Source of the DNA: Lysobacter enzymogenes
GTDB lineage: Bacteria; Pseudomonadota; Gammaproteobacteria; Xanthomonadales; Xanthomonadaceae
Direction of reading: 5' to 3'
Length of the DNA: 64,000 nt
Assembly: GCF_900106525.1 (NCBI RefSeq)
Contig: NZ_FNOG01000006.1
Coordinates: 315,390-379,389 of the forward strand
The position numbers and the translations under genes are program-made. Positions 31,381-39,972 of this stretch are shown in pieces. Each line of letters opens with the position of its first letter. Positions within the stretch are counted from its first letter, which is position 1. Below the pieces are notes generated by a model. It was not told the DNA's origin. It saw only the letters and a list, made by a program, of their open reading frames with translations, and made no database searches.

Positions 31381-32217
31381 ATGAAGCCTTTCATGCGTAA
31401 CACCGCCTTGGCGATCGCCGTGGGCTCGATGGCGCTGTTCGCCGCGGGCTGCGACCAGGCCGGCAAGCCGGCCGGCGACAAGGCCGCCGCCGAGAGCAAG
31501 AGCGGCGACAAGGCGGGCGAAGCCAAGAAGGACGTCAAGGTCCTGGGCGGCATGAAGACCGAGAAGGAGCAGAACAGCTACCTGATCGGCATGGACATGG
31601 GCCGTTCGCTGGAACTGCTCAAGGACGATATCGACCTGGCCGTGCTGCAAAAGGCCATGCAGGCCAGCATGAAGGGCGAGAAGACCGCGCTGACCGACGA
31701 GGAAGCGATGCAGATCCGCCAGCGCCTGCAGGAGACCGTGCGTACCAAGCAGGTCGAGAAGATGGTGGCGATGGCCAAGAAGAACCAGGAAGACGGCGAG
31801 AAGTTCCTCGCCGCCAACGGCAAGAAGGCCGGCGTGGTGACCACCGCTTCGGGCCTGCAGTACCAGATCGTGACCGAAGGCAAGGGCGCCAAGCCCAAGG
31901 CCTCCGACACCGTGCGCGTGCACTACAAGGGCACGCTGCTGGACGGCAAGGAATTCGACAGCTCCTACGCGCGCAACGAGCCGGCGGTGTTCCCGCTCGG
32001 CGCGGTGGTGCCGGGCTGGCAGGAAGGCATCGCGCTGATGCCGGTGGGCAGCAAGTTCAAGCTGTGGATCCCGGCCAAGCTCGGCTACGGCGAGCAGGGC
32101 ACCCCGGGCGGCCCGATCGGCCCGAACGCGACCTTGGTGTTCGACGTCGAGCTGCTCGACATCGTCAAGGCCGACGGTCCGGAATCGGCCGCGATGGGCA
32201 CCACGCCGAAGCATTGA
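31381..32217 (+). CDS. FKBP-type peptidyl-prolyl isomerase lipoprotein
   Basis: A 278-residue paralogue of the preceding gene, with the usual single FKBP_N module (about 55-125, [19 protein letters not shown]) and long connecting helix. The FKBP domain is at about 150-260 ([17 protein letters not shown] ... [10 protein letters not shown]). The signal ends in a lipobox AAGC (C24), so it is membrane-anchored, unlike its soluble neighbour. A charged lysine/glutamate spacer follows the lipid site. The start has an AGGAG site. The two would assist folding of envelope proteins. Confidence 0.92.
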   Translation: MKPFMRNTALAIAVGSMALFAAGCDQAGKPAGDKAAAESKSGDKAGEAKKDVKVLGGMKTEKEQNSYLIGMDMGRSLELLKDDIDLAVLQKAMQASMKGEKTALTDEEAMQIRQRLQETVRTKQVEKMVAMAKKNQEDGEKFLAANGKKAGVVTTASGLQYQIVTEGKGAKPKASDTVRVHYKGTLLDGKEFDSSYARNEPAVFPLGAVVPGWQEGIALMPVGSKFKLWIPAKLGYGEQGTPGGPIGPNATLVFDVELLDIVKADGPESAAMGTTPKH

Positions 32218-32518
32218 TCCGCGACCCGGCGGCGCCGGCGCGCGACCCTGCGCCGGCGTCGCGCCGCTCCCGTCCGCGAGGGCGGGGGCGCGCACGCGGG
32301 CCGCGGCGCTTTTGCGGCGCGGCCCGTGTCCCCATACCCTGACGGCCGGCGTTGCTTTTCCAAGAGCGCGGCCGAAGGTTCGGATGCTCCGAGCGCTTCG
32401 GTTTTCGGCGAGGGCCGCTGGAAACCGATCGCCCGGGCCGCACCGCGAGTTCCGCAACACCGCTTTCGCCGCATCGATGTCGCGACACCGACCCCGCACC
32501 ACCGCAAGGAACAACGAA

Positions 32519-33862
32519 ATGCGCGTCACCATCTTCGGCACCGGCTACGTGGGCCTGGTCACCGGCACCTGCCTGGCCGATGTCGGTCACGACGTGGTCT
32601 GCGTCGATATCGACCAGGCCAAGGTCGAGGGCCTCAACCGCGGCGTGATCCCGATCTACGAGCCGGGCCTGGAGTCGATGGTCAAGGCCAATCACGCCTC
32701 CGGCCGTCTGCACTTCACCACCGACGCCGCCGGCGCGATCGCCCACGGCGACCTGATCTTCATCGCGGTCGGCACCCCGCCCGATGAAGACGGCAGCGCC
32801 GACCTCAAGTACGTGCTGGCGGTGGCGCAGACCATCGGCCGCCACATCGAGCGCCCGGTGGTGGTGGTCAACAAGTCGACCGTGCCGGTCGGCACCGCCG
32901 ACAAGGTCCAGGCGACGATCGCCGCCGAACTGGCCGCGCGCGGCGCGCAAGTGGCGTTCGACATCGCCTCCAATCCCGAATTTCTCAAAGAAGGCGATGC
33001 GGTCAACGACTGCATGCGCCCGGACCGCATCGTCATCGGCGCGGCCAATCCGCTCGCGGTGGAAAAGCTCAAGCGCCTATACGCGCCGTTCAACCGCAAC
33101 CACGAGCGCATCGTGGTCATGGACGTGCGCTCGGCCGAGCTGACCAAGTACGCCGCCAACGCGATGCTGGCGACCAAGATCAGTTTCATGAACGAGATCG
33201 CCAACATCGCCGAGAAAGTCGGCGCCGACATCGAGATGGTCCGCCAGGGCATCGGCTCGGACCCGCGCATCGGCTGGCACTTCATCTATCCCGGCGCCGG
33301 CTACGGCGGCTCGTGCTTTCCCAAGGACGTGCAGGCGCTGGCGCGCACCGCCCAGCAGAACGGCTACGAGGCGCGCCTGCTCGACGCGGTGGAGTCGGTC
33401 AACGACAGCCAGAAGGGCCATCTGTTCGAGCTGATCCAGCGTCACTACGGCTTTGATGTTCGCGGCAAGACCTTCGCGGTGTGGGGCTTGGCGTTCAAGC
33501 CCAACACCGACGACATGCGCGAAGCCTCCAGCCGGCGCCTGCTGGCGCAGCTGTGGGAGGCCGGCGCCAAGGTCCGCGCCTACGACCCGGAAGCCAGCGA
33601 GGAAGCGCAGCGCATCTTCGGCGAGCGCGACGACTTGGTGCTGTGCGACTCGGCGCGCGCCGCGCTGGCCGACGCCGACGCGCTGGTGGTGGTGACCGAG
33701 TGGAAGCAGTTCCGCAGCCCCGATTTCGTCCGCGTGCGCCAGGCCCTGGCCGATGCGGTGATCTTCGACGGACGCAACCTGTACCATCCCGACGAGGTCG
33801 AGGCCGCCGATCTGGCCTATTACGGCATCGGCCGCGGCCGTTCGATTCACATCGATGCCTGA
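32519..33862 (+). CDS. ugd: UDP-glucose 6-dehydrogenase
   Basis: A 447-residue enzyme that oxidises UDP-glucose twice to UDP-glucuronate, a precursor of exopolysaccharide and lipid A sugars. The N-terminal NAD motif is FGTGYVGL (6-13). The catalytic cysteine is C266 in YGGSCFPKD. The C-terminal UDP-binding domain has [14 protein letters not shown] (about 325). The start follows AAGGA. Its end overlaps slyX by eight bases, and a DUF2058 gene follows, so the three form an operon. The 300 bases upstream (32218-32518) hold no gene that I can support. Confidence 0.97.
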   Translation: MRVTIFGTGYVGLVTGTCLADVGHDVVCVDIDQAKVEGLNRGVIPIYEPGLESMVKANHASGRLHFTTDAAGAIAHGDLIFIAVGTPPDEDGSADLKYVLAVAQTIGRHIERPVVVVNKSTVPVGTADKVQATIAAELAARGAQVAFDIASNPEFLKEGDAVNDCMRPDRIVIGAANPLAVEKLKRLYAPFNRNHERIVVMDVRSAELTKYAANAMLATKISFMNEIANIAEKVGADIEMVRQGIGSDPRIGWHFIYPGAGYGGSCFPKDVQALARTAQQNGYEARLLDAVESVNDSQKGHLFELIQRHYGFDVRGKTFAVWGLAFKPNTDDMREASSRRLLAQLWEAGAKVRAYDPEASEEAQRIFGERDDLVLCDSARAALADADALVVVTEWKQFRSPDFVRVRQALADAVIFDGRNLYHPDEVEAADLAYYGIGRGRSIHIDA

Positions 33863-34148
33863 GCCGACGCCTGTGAGTTCCGATCTCGGACAAAACGATC
33901 TCGAACAATCCTCGGCTGAGCGATCCGCCGTCGAACAGCGCCTGGTCGATCTGGAAACCCGTGTGGCGTTCCAGGAGCACGCGCTGACCGAACTGAGCGA
34001 CGCGTTGGCCGCGGCGCGCAGCGAGGAATCGCGCAACGCGCTGCTGTTGCTGCGCGCGCTGGACGAGATCAAACACCTGCGCGCGGCCATGGCCGCGAGC
34101 CCCCTGACCGGCGACGCCGGCAACGAACCGCCGCCCCCGCACTACTGA
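33855..34148 (+). CDS. slyX: SlyX-family protein
   Basis: A 97-residue SlyX homologue. The core is a coiled coil (about 22-80) with [22 protein letters not shown] at the family-defining position, but the tail ends PPPPHY, matching the usual SlyX C-terminus. The N-terminal 20 residues and the central heptads ([15 protein letters not shown]) are longer than in E. coli SlyX. Function is unknown despite a historical link to SlyD. It overlaps ugd and is 10 bases from the DUF2058 gene. Confidence 0.88.
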   Translation: MPEPTPVSSDLGQNDLEQSSAERSAVEQRLVDLETRVAFQEHALTELSDALAAARSEESRNALLLLRALDEIKHLRAAMAASPLTGDAGNEPPPPHY

Positions 34149-34158
34149 CGAATCTGCA

Positions 34159-34902
34159 ATGAGCGATAGCTTGCGCGACCAATTGCTGGGCCTGGGCTTC
34201 AAGCCCGCGCCCAAGCCCGAACGCCCCGAACGCAAGGGCGAGGACCGCCGCGGCGGCAAGCCCGGCGGCAGGTCCGACGGCAAGCCCGAAGGCAGGCCGC
34301 ACGCGCGCGCCGACGGCCCGGCGCGCGGCGACGCGCGCCCCGGCGCGGGCAAGCCCGGCGCCGGCGCCAAGCCCGGCGCGCCCGGCGCCCGTCCCGGCCA
34401 GGGCCGCCCCGGCGGCGGCAAGCCCGGCGAGCGCGGCCGCGGCCGTCCCGGCGCGGGCGGACGTGCGCCCACGCGCGAGGACATCGATCTGGCCAAGGCC
34501 TACGCCATCCGCGCCCAGCGCGAGAAGGACGAACGCATCGCCGCGGAAAAAGCCAAGCAGGAAGAAGCGCGCCTGCGCCGCGAAGCGCGGGCGAAGCTGG
34601 CCGAACTGCTCAAGGACCAGGCGCTCAACGTCGCCGACGCCGACATCGCCCGGCATTTCCCGTACGGCGGCAAGATCAAGCGCGTCTACGTGACCGCCGA
34701 GCAGCTCAAGCAGCTCAACGCCGGCGAGCTCGGCGTACTGCAGCAGGAAGGCCGCTACCTGTTGGTGAGCGCGGCGATGCTGGCCCAGGCCGAAGAGATC
34801 TTCGCCCCGGCGGTGGCGCTGAAGGTCGACCCGAACGCGCCGGCGCAGGACGATCCCTATGCCGACCCGATGTACCAGGTGCCCGACGACCTGGTCTGGT
34901 GA
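34159..34902 (+). CDS. DUF2058 (YaiL-like) protein with low-complexity insert
   Basis: A 247-residue nucleoprotein-like family member. It starts MSDSLRDQLLGLGFK, the family opening. It then has about 85 residues of glycine/proline/lysine/arginine low complexity (GKPGAGAKPGAPGARPG style) and a charged helix (EKDERIAAEKAKQEEARLRR). The conserved C-terminal domain (about 150-247) includes HFPYGGKIKRVYVT and QVPDDLVW. YaiL is usually about 180 residues, so the insert is extra. The basic disordered part suggests RNA binding (inference). It is the last gene of the ugd-slyX unit, followed by a hairpin. Confidence 0.87.
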   Translation: MSDSLRDQLLGLGFKPAPKPERPERKGEDRRGGKPGGRSDGKPEGRPHARADGPARGDARPGAGKPGAGAKPGAPGARPGQGRPGGGKPGERGRGRPGAGGRAPTREDIDLAKAYAIRAQREKDERIAAEKAKQEEARLRREARAKLAELLKDQALNVADADIARHFPYGGKIKRVYVTAEQLKQLNAGELGVLQQEGRYLLVSAAMLAQAEEIFAPAVALKVDPNAPAQDDPYADPMYQVPDDLVW

Positions 34903-34950
34903 CGGCTGCGCGGGCAGGGCGCAGACGCCGCCCGCCCGACGCTTCCACCC

Positions 34951-34982
34951 ACGAAGGCCGTGATGCGAATCGCGGCCTTCGT
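34951..34982 (+). terminator. Hairpin ending the ugd-slyX-DUF2058 unit
   Basis: A ten-base stem ACGAAGGCCG / CGGCCTTCGT with a 12-base loop lies 48 bases after the last stop. It is followed by cgtttgcgg, with only a short T run. Confidence 0.6.
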
Positions 34983-34984
34983 CG

Positions 34985-35232
34985 TTTGCGGCCGCCGCTT
35001 CGTCGCTGCGATAGCGCCCTGTAGGAGCTGCGCAAGCTGCGACCGCGAATCCTCAGCTACGACGTGTCGTCGCAGTTGCATTTGCGGCCGCCGCTTCGTA
35101 GCTGCGATAGCGCCCTGTAGGAGCTGCGCAAGCTGCGACCGCGAATCCTCAGCTACGGCGTAGCTGTCGTCGTAGTTGCGTTGGCACGGTCGCAGCTCGC
35201 GCAGCTCCTACAGGGCGCTATCGAAGCGGCGC
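34985..35232. repeat. Two 79-base direct repeats plus an inverted copy
   Basis: Copies at 34985-35063 and 35081-35159 differ at only a few positions. Each holds the variant core gtaggagctgcgcaagctgc, a different flavour of the gtaggagcggcgc family. A reverse-oriented copy follows at about 35168-35225. The array fills most of the gap before the alpha/beta hydrolase. Confidence 0.8.
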
Positions 35233-35238
35233 GAAGGC

Positions 35239-36099
35239 TCAGGTGCCGGTCGGGCGCAGCGGTTCGGCGAGGGTTTCGGCCGCGGCCGGCGCGAGGCGTT
35301 CGAGCATCGCCTCGATCGCCTGGGCGGTGTCCAGCGGCCGTTCCATCGGGAACAAATGGCTGCCTTCGACCCAGGCCCAACGATCACCGACCAGTCGCCG
35401 CGTCGCCGCGTCGCCGGCGTTGCGCAGTTCGCGCGAGCGGGTGCCGGCGAGAAAGCCGACCGGAGTGCGCAACTGCGCGGTCAGGCCGCTGAGCGACGTG
35501 GTCGGCAGGCTGCGGTAGATGCGGTATTCGATCTCGCGTTCGAACGAGAGCTCGCGCGCGCCGTCGGCGCCGGCGCGGGTGCCGTGTTCGACATAGTCCT
35601 CGAGCACGCGCGCGTCCCAGCGCGCGAACGCGGGCTTGGCCAGGAAGTGCGCGCGCACCGCGTCGCGGTCGGGCCAGTGGCGGCGGCGTTGCAGGGTCGC
35701 GCGGGTCGGCATGACCAGGTTGTCCAGGCCGGTGCGGCGGCCCAACTGCACCAGCCGCGCGCGCCAGCCGGCGATCAGCGGCGAATCCAGCATGACCACC
35801 CCGGCCACGCGCGCGGCCAGCGCGGTGCCGGCCAGCCGGTGCGAGGCCAGCAGGCTGAGGTAGCCGCCGAGGGAATGGCCGACCAGGAAGATCCGCCGCG
35901 CGTCGCCGGCCGCGGCCTGGGTGCGCTGGACCAGTTCCTCGATCAGGTGCGGCCAGTCCAGGGTCACCGGATAGCGCGGGTCGTGGCCGATGCGCTCGGG
36001 CCGCACGATCCGGTAACGCGCCGACAGCGCCTCCAGCATCAGCCGATAGACCGGGGCGGGGAAGCCGTTGGCGTGGGAGAACAGCAGCAGGTCTTGCAT
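35239..36099 (-). CDS. Alpha/beta hydrolase
   Basis: A 286-residue soluble hydrolase. The nucleophile serine is S76 in the elbow GHSLGG. The oxyanion region is LFSHANGFPAPVY near the start. The acid is probably D206 or a nearby residue, and the histidine is in VEGSHLFPMERP near the end. A large helical cap lies between. The substrate is unknown; esterase or lipase-like activity is likely. It is a single gene flanked by palindromic repeats. Confidence 0.87.
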   Translation of the reverse strand: MQDLLLFSHANGFPAPVYRLMLEALSARYRIVRPERIGHDPRYPVTLDWPHLIEELVQRTQAAAGDARRIFLVGHSLGGYLSLLASHRLAGTALAARVAGVVMLDSPLIAGWRARLVQLGRRTGLDNLVMPTRATLQRRRHWPDRDAVRAHFLAKPAFARWDARVLEDYVEHGTRAGADGARELSFEREIEYRIYRSLPTTSLSGLTAQLRTPVGFLAGTRSRELRNAGDAATRRLVGDRWAWVEGSHLFPMERPLDTAQAIEAMLERLAPAAAETLAEPLRPTGT

Positions 36100-36184
36100 G
36101 GCGGCGCGGGCACGCGGGGCGGCGGTGGCCGAAACATACCATTGCGTACAGTCGGGCGATAGCCATCGGATCCGGCCGTAAGCC

Positions 36185-36318
36185 TCTGTAGCAGCGACGC
36201 AAGTCGCGACCGCGAATGCGCATCGGCGGCGCAGGCTTCAGCGCTGCTCGGCGCTGCGCGGCCGTTTGCGCCGCACGCCGATTGACGCGGTCGCGGCTCG
36301 CGCCGCTCCTACAAGGGG
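36185..36318. repeat. Degenerate inverted pair of the gtaggagcggcgc family
   Basis: A diverged copy tgtagcagcgacgcaagtcg faces a normal reverse copy cggctcgcgccgctcctaca in the gap between the hydrolase and the SDR gene. Confidence 0.6.
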
Positions 36319-36331
36319 AAACCCACGGCGA

Positions 36332-37111
36332 TCAGAGGTAACGCGGTGCCGGCTGCGACTGGCTGTAGTGCGGCAGCATCGCCTTGCGCGCCGCGTCGGC
36401 CGCCTGCCACAGGCTTTCGTCGTGCAGCGGCGGGATCGTCACCGCCTCGCGGCGATCGAAGCCGGTCAGGGCGGCGTCGACCAGGGCGTCGACTTCCATC
36501 ACCCCAGGGATCTGCGCGACATCGCGTCCCGAGCGCTCCCAGATTTCGGTGCGCGTCGCCGCCGGCAGCACCGCCTGCACGTACACGCCCTTGCCGCCGA
36601 TCTCTCCCTGCAGCGACTGGCTGAGGTACTGCACGAAGGCCTTGGTCGCGCCGTAGACGCTCATGCCGAATTCCGGCGCCAGCCCGACCACCGAGGCCAG
36701 GTTGACGATGGCGCCGCTGCCGGCCGCGGCCAGGCGCGGGGCGATCGCCGCGGCCAGGCGGGTGGGCGCGGTGACGTTGAGCGCGATCAACTGCGCGGTC
36801 TGTTCCGGGGTTTGTTCGAGGAAGCCGCCGGGCAGGGTGGCGCCGGCGTTGTTGACCAGCACGCCGATGCGGGCGTCGTCGCGCAGCAGGCGTTCCAGGC
36901 CGGCCAGTTGCGCCGTGTCGGCGAGGTCGGCCTGCAGCGGCTCGGCGGCGACGCCGTAGTCGGCGCGCAGGCGTTCGGCCAGCGCTTGCAGGCGGGCGAG
37001 GTCGCGCGCGACCAGGATCAGGTCGTGCCCGCGGCGGGCGAAACGGTCGGCATAGACGGCGCCGATGCCGGTGGAGGCGCCGGTGATCACGACAGTGGGG
37101 AGCGTGGACAT
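36332..37111 (-). CDS. Short-chain dehydrogenase/reductase
   Basis: A 259-residue classical SDR. The NAD(P) motif TGASTGIG is at 10-17, NNAG at 87-90 and the catalytic set S140, Y153, K157 (YGATK). R38 after the second strand suggests NADP(H) preference. The DltE-like layout and C-terminal PLHDESLW are common in uncharacterised SDRs acting on ketones or aldehydes. It is divergent from a TetR regulator, and its promoter contains a likely TetR site, so it is probably repressed until an inducer arrives. Confidence 0.9.
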   Translation of the reverse strand: MSTLPTVVITGASTGIGAVYADRFARRGHDLILVARDLARLQALAERLRADYGVAAEPLQADLADTAQLAGLERLLRDDARIGVLVNNAGATLPGGFLEQTPEQTAQLIALNVTAPTRLAAAIAPRLAAAGSGAIVNLASVVGLAPEFGMSVYGATKAFVQYLSQSLQGEIGGKGVYVQAVLPAATRTEIWERSGRDVAQIPGVMEVDALVDAALTGFDRREAVTIPPLHDESLWQAADAARKAMLPHYSQSQPAPRYL

Positions 37112-37174
37112 GGGGGAGGGCTCGGATGGGAATTCGGCTGGGGCGAACCGGCAATCGCCGGCCCGGGTTTATTC

Positions 37175-37226
37175 ATGATGATTGTCATGATTGGTTTATC
37201 ATGATGGCCGTCATGTAAGCTGTCAA
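37175..37226 (-). promoter_or_regulatory. SDR promoter with twin TetR-like operators
   Basis: A perfect TTGACA on the minus strand (37221-37226) with CATGAT (37198-37203) 17 bases on forms the SDR promoter. Two copies of an imperfect palindrome, atgatgattgtcat (37175-37188) and atgatggccgtcat (37201-37214), are spaced 26 bases start to start. The second fills the promoter spacer and overlaps the -10. Both are likely sites for the divergent TetR protein. Confidence 0.7.
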
Positions 37227-37248
37227 GCGACCCCAGGAGACCACCCCG

Positions 37249-37797
37249 ATGAAAGTCAGCCGCGAGCAGGTCGGCGAAAACCGCCGCCGCATCCTCGACC
37301 AGGCCGGACGGCTGTTCCGCGAACGCGGCTTCGACGCGGTCAGCGTGGCCCAGGTGATGAAGGCCGCCGGGCTCACCCACGGCGCTTTCTACGGCCATTT
37401 CCAGTCCAAGGACGAACTCATCGCCCAGACCCTGGCGCACGTGCTCGCCGGCAGCGAGGTCGCGGCCGAACCCGAGGCCTTCCTGGCCGGCTATTTGTCG
37501 TCGCAGCACTGCGCGGACGCGGCCGGCGGTTGCCCGGTCGCCGGCCTGGGCGCGGAGACGTTGCGGCAGTCGTCGCAAGCGCGCGCGGCGATGACCGCGG
37601 GCCTGCGCGAGCAACTGCAGCGCATGAGCGAGACCGCGCCCGGCGCCGACGCGGCGGCGCGCCGGCGCGAGGCGATCGGGCGTTGGTCGGCGATGGTCGG
37701 CGCGTTGACGCTGGCGCGGCTCAGCGATGATGCGGCGTTGTCGGAGGAGATTCTCGAGCAAGCGCGAAGCTGGATCGGCGAACGCGACGCGCAGTAA
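37249..37797 (+). CDS. TetR-family transcriptional regulator
   Basis: A 182-residue repressor. The N-terminal helix-turn-helix domain (about 8-55) reads RRRILDQAGRLFRERGFDAV ... GLTHGAFYGHFQSKDELIAQ, the AcrR/NemR-like pattern. The ligand-binding part carries a CPVAG motif with a cysteine (about 95) and another near 88, so a thiol-reactive electrophile could be sensed (inference). It is divergent from the SDR gene, with two candidate operators between them, and probably regulates both. Confidence 0.9.
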   Translation: MKVSREQVGENRRRILDQAGRLFRERGFDAVSVAQVMKAAGLTHGAFYGHFQSKDELIAQTLAHVLAGSEVAAEPEAFLAGYLSSQHCADAAGGCPVAGLGAETLRQSSQARAAMTAGLREQLQRMSETAPGADAAARRREAIGRWSAMVGALTLARLSDDAALSEEILEQARSWIGERDAQ

Positions 37798-38013
37798 AGC
37801 CGGCGCGCAGCCGTCCGGATTTCGATCCACGCCGATTTCGCCGGACACGGCGTCGCATGCGTTGCGACCGATGCGTCGATACAGAAAAAAACGCGCTCCG
37901 CCACACCAGCGATGGCGCCGTAGTCACCGTCTGCGCATACTCGCCGTGCCGGCGCCGGCTTGTGCGGCGGCGCTGCGCATCACCCATGGACGCAACCACC
38001 AGAGAGGGATTTC

Positions 38014-38829
38014 ATGCGTATTTTCATGCGTACGGGCTTGGCCTTGGCCGGCCTGATCGGCGCCGGCTCGGCGCTGGCCTGCGACACCGTGCTGGATCCC
38101 CAGCAGCGATTCATCGACCAACCCGGCAAGTACTGTCTGAGCGCCGACCGCGACGAGCCCATCGCGATCCTCGCCGACGACGTCGAACTCGATTGCCGCG
38201 GCCGCACCCTGACCTGGACGCCCGGCAACGGCAACGACGGCATCGGCGTGCACCTGCGCCGCGGCGACAAGGCCATCGTGCGCAACTGCCGCCTGCAAGG
38301 CTGGAGCTACGGCATCCTGGTGAGCGAACGCGGCAACGCGCAAGTGCTCAACAACACCGTCGTCGACGGCGGCGTGGGGATCGCCGTGCAAGGCAGCGAC
38401 CGGCCCGAGGACGAGAACGCGCAGCTGATCGGCAACCGGATCTTCTACTACGGCCAAGGCCAAGGCCACGGCGCCGACTCGGCGATCGCCGTCCAGCATG
38501 CGGCCAAGCCGGTGCTGACCAACAACCTGATCGCCGGATTCCGCGGCGGGAGCGCGATCTTGCTCGACCGCGCGGCGGACGCGCAGCTCACCGGCAATCA
38601 GCTGCTCGACCTCAACGAAGGCGGCTCGGCGGCGGTTCGGATGGAGCAATCGCCGCGTACGCGCCTGGTCCACAACACCGCGATGCTGCGTCGCGGCGTC
38701 AACGCCCGCGGCCTGGTCGGCGCGGTCGACGCCACCTGCATCGAGAACGTGTTCATCAACACCGTCGAAGCGGGCTTCGAGCAGTGCTCGGTGCGGCGCT
38801 ACAACGTCGCGCAGATCAACAACGATTGA
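38014..38829 (+). CDS. Secreted right-handed parallel beta-helix protein (copy 1)
   Basis: A 271-residue exported protein. The signal peptide ends GSALA before CDTVL. The mature part has beta-helix rungs with asparagine ladders and NosD-like phrases (NCRLQGWSYGILVSERGNA, LNNTVVDGGVGIAVQ, LTNNLIAGF, LTGNQLLD). Six cysteines (ACD, KYCLS, LDCRG, RNCRL, ATCIEN, QCSV) are all shared with the next gene and may form disulfides. It could be a polysaccharide lyase-like or adhesive surface protein; no catalytic residues are obvious. The start follows AGAGAGGG. Confidence 0.82.
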   Translation: MRIFMRTGLALAGLIGAGSALACDTVLDPQQRFIDQPGKYCLSADRDEPIAILADDVELDCRGRTLTWTPGNGNDGIGVHLRRGDKAIVRNCRLQGWSYGILVSERGNAQVLNNTVVDGGVGIAVQGSDRPEDENAQLIGNRIFYYGQGQGHGADSAIAVQHAAKPVLTNNLIAGFRGGSAILLDRAADAQLTGNQLLDLNEGGSAAVRMEQSPRTRLVHNTAMLRRGVNARGLVGAVDATCIENVFINTVEAGFEQCSVRRYNVAQINND

Positions 38830-38944
38830 CCCGCGGCGGTCGCACCCGCGCCCACGCGCGGCCGTCACATTGGACCCGCGCCGGCGCGGCGGCCCACGGC
38901 CGCACGCCGGCGCCATGCGAATCCATCACAAGGAAGAGAACTCC

Positions 38945-39775
38945 ATGCGCCATCTAGCCAACACCGGCCTCGCCCTGGCCGGCCTGCTGCTCAGCGCCAA
39001 CGCCCTGGCCTGCGACACGATCCTGCCGCCGACCCAGGTCGGCGTGCATCTGCCGGGCAAGTATTGCCTCAGCGCCAATCGCAGCCTGCCGATCGAGATC
39101 GATGGCGCGGACATCGAGCTGGACTGCCGCAGCCGCACCCTGGCCAGCGCGCAGCCCGGCAACAGCGAGACCGGCATTCGCGTGCGCGGCGGCAACAAGG
39201 TCGTGGTGCGCAATTGCCGCATCGAGGGCTTCGCGGTCGGCATCTTCCTGGAAGCCCGCTCCGGCGCGCAGTTGCTCAACAACACCGTTCTGCGCGCGCA
39301 GTTCACCCCGATCGTGGCGCGCGGCGAGTATTTCCAGGGCGGGCCGATCGATCCGCAGATCGAGCCGGTGCGCATCGTCGGCAACCGCGTGATCGGCTAC
39401 GGCCAGGGCGGGACGACGAATCCGGGCGCGGCGCTGATCGTGCAGGGCCTGCCGCGGGCCACGATCAGCAACAACGTGGTGGCCGGGTTCAGCGGCCCGA
39501 CCGGCCTGGAGCTGGTCGAATCGCCCGACGCCCAACTGACCGGCAACCAGTTCCTCGACTTCAGCCGCGGCGACCGCCTGCTGCGGCTGCAGAATTCGCC
39601 GCGTGCGCGGATCGTGCACAACACGATCATGTCGCGTCAGCCGACCGTGTTCGAAGGCCTCAGCGGCGCCACCGACGCGACCTGCGTGGAGAACGTGTTC
39701 ATCAACACGGTGCGCTCGGGTTTCGCCGATTGCGCGGTGGCGCGCTACAACGTCGAGCAGCAGTCGCCGATGTAA
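38945..39775 (+). CDS. Secreted right-handed parallel beta-helix protein (copy 2)
   Basis: A 276-residue paralogue of the preceding gene with the same signal peptide core (TGLALAGLLLSANALAC), the same six cysteines and the same C-terminal pattern ATCVENVFINTVRSGF. Sequence between the conserved points has drifted, notably the loop REYFQGGPIDPQIEP-like region near 120-135, so this is an old tandem duplication. The start follows AAGGAAGAG. Both are probably secreted. The gene converges on the putative type IV effector gene, whose stop is 197 bases away. Confidence 0.82.
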   Translation: MRHLANTGLALAGLLLSANALACDTILPPTQVGVHLPGKYCLSANRSLPIEIDGADIELDCRSRTLASAQPGNSETGIRVRGGNKVVVRNCRIEGFAVGIFLEARSGAQLLNNTVLRAQFTPIVARGEYFQGGPIDPQIEPVRIVGNRVIGYGQGGTTNPGAALIVQGLPRATISNNVVAGFSGPTGLELVESPDAQLTGNQFLDFSRGDRLLRLQNSPRARIVHNTIMSRQPTVFEGLSGATDATCVENVFINTVRSGFADCAVARYNVEQQSPM

Positions 39776-39972
39776 GCGTAACCGCGCGTGCGCCGGCGGT
39801 GCGCGCTTGCAGTCGCGGCTTGGGCCGCGGCGGTCTTGCGCGGATTGCAGCGAGTTTCCGCGCCGACCGCAGTGGTGGCCGGCGCGGATTCGAGCATGCC
39901 GGCGCGTCTTGGCGAGCGCCGGCTGGCCGTGCAGCCGCCCGCGCCGCAGCGCGGGCGGGCGGCGAGAGCGAA

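Noticed and set aside
32298-32326. Terminator after the second FKBP gene
   Set aside because: A GC-rich inverted repeat exists but lacks a T tract and its pairing is ambiguous.
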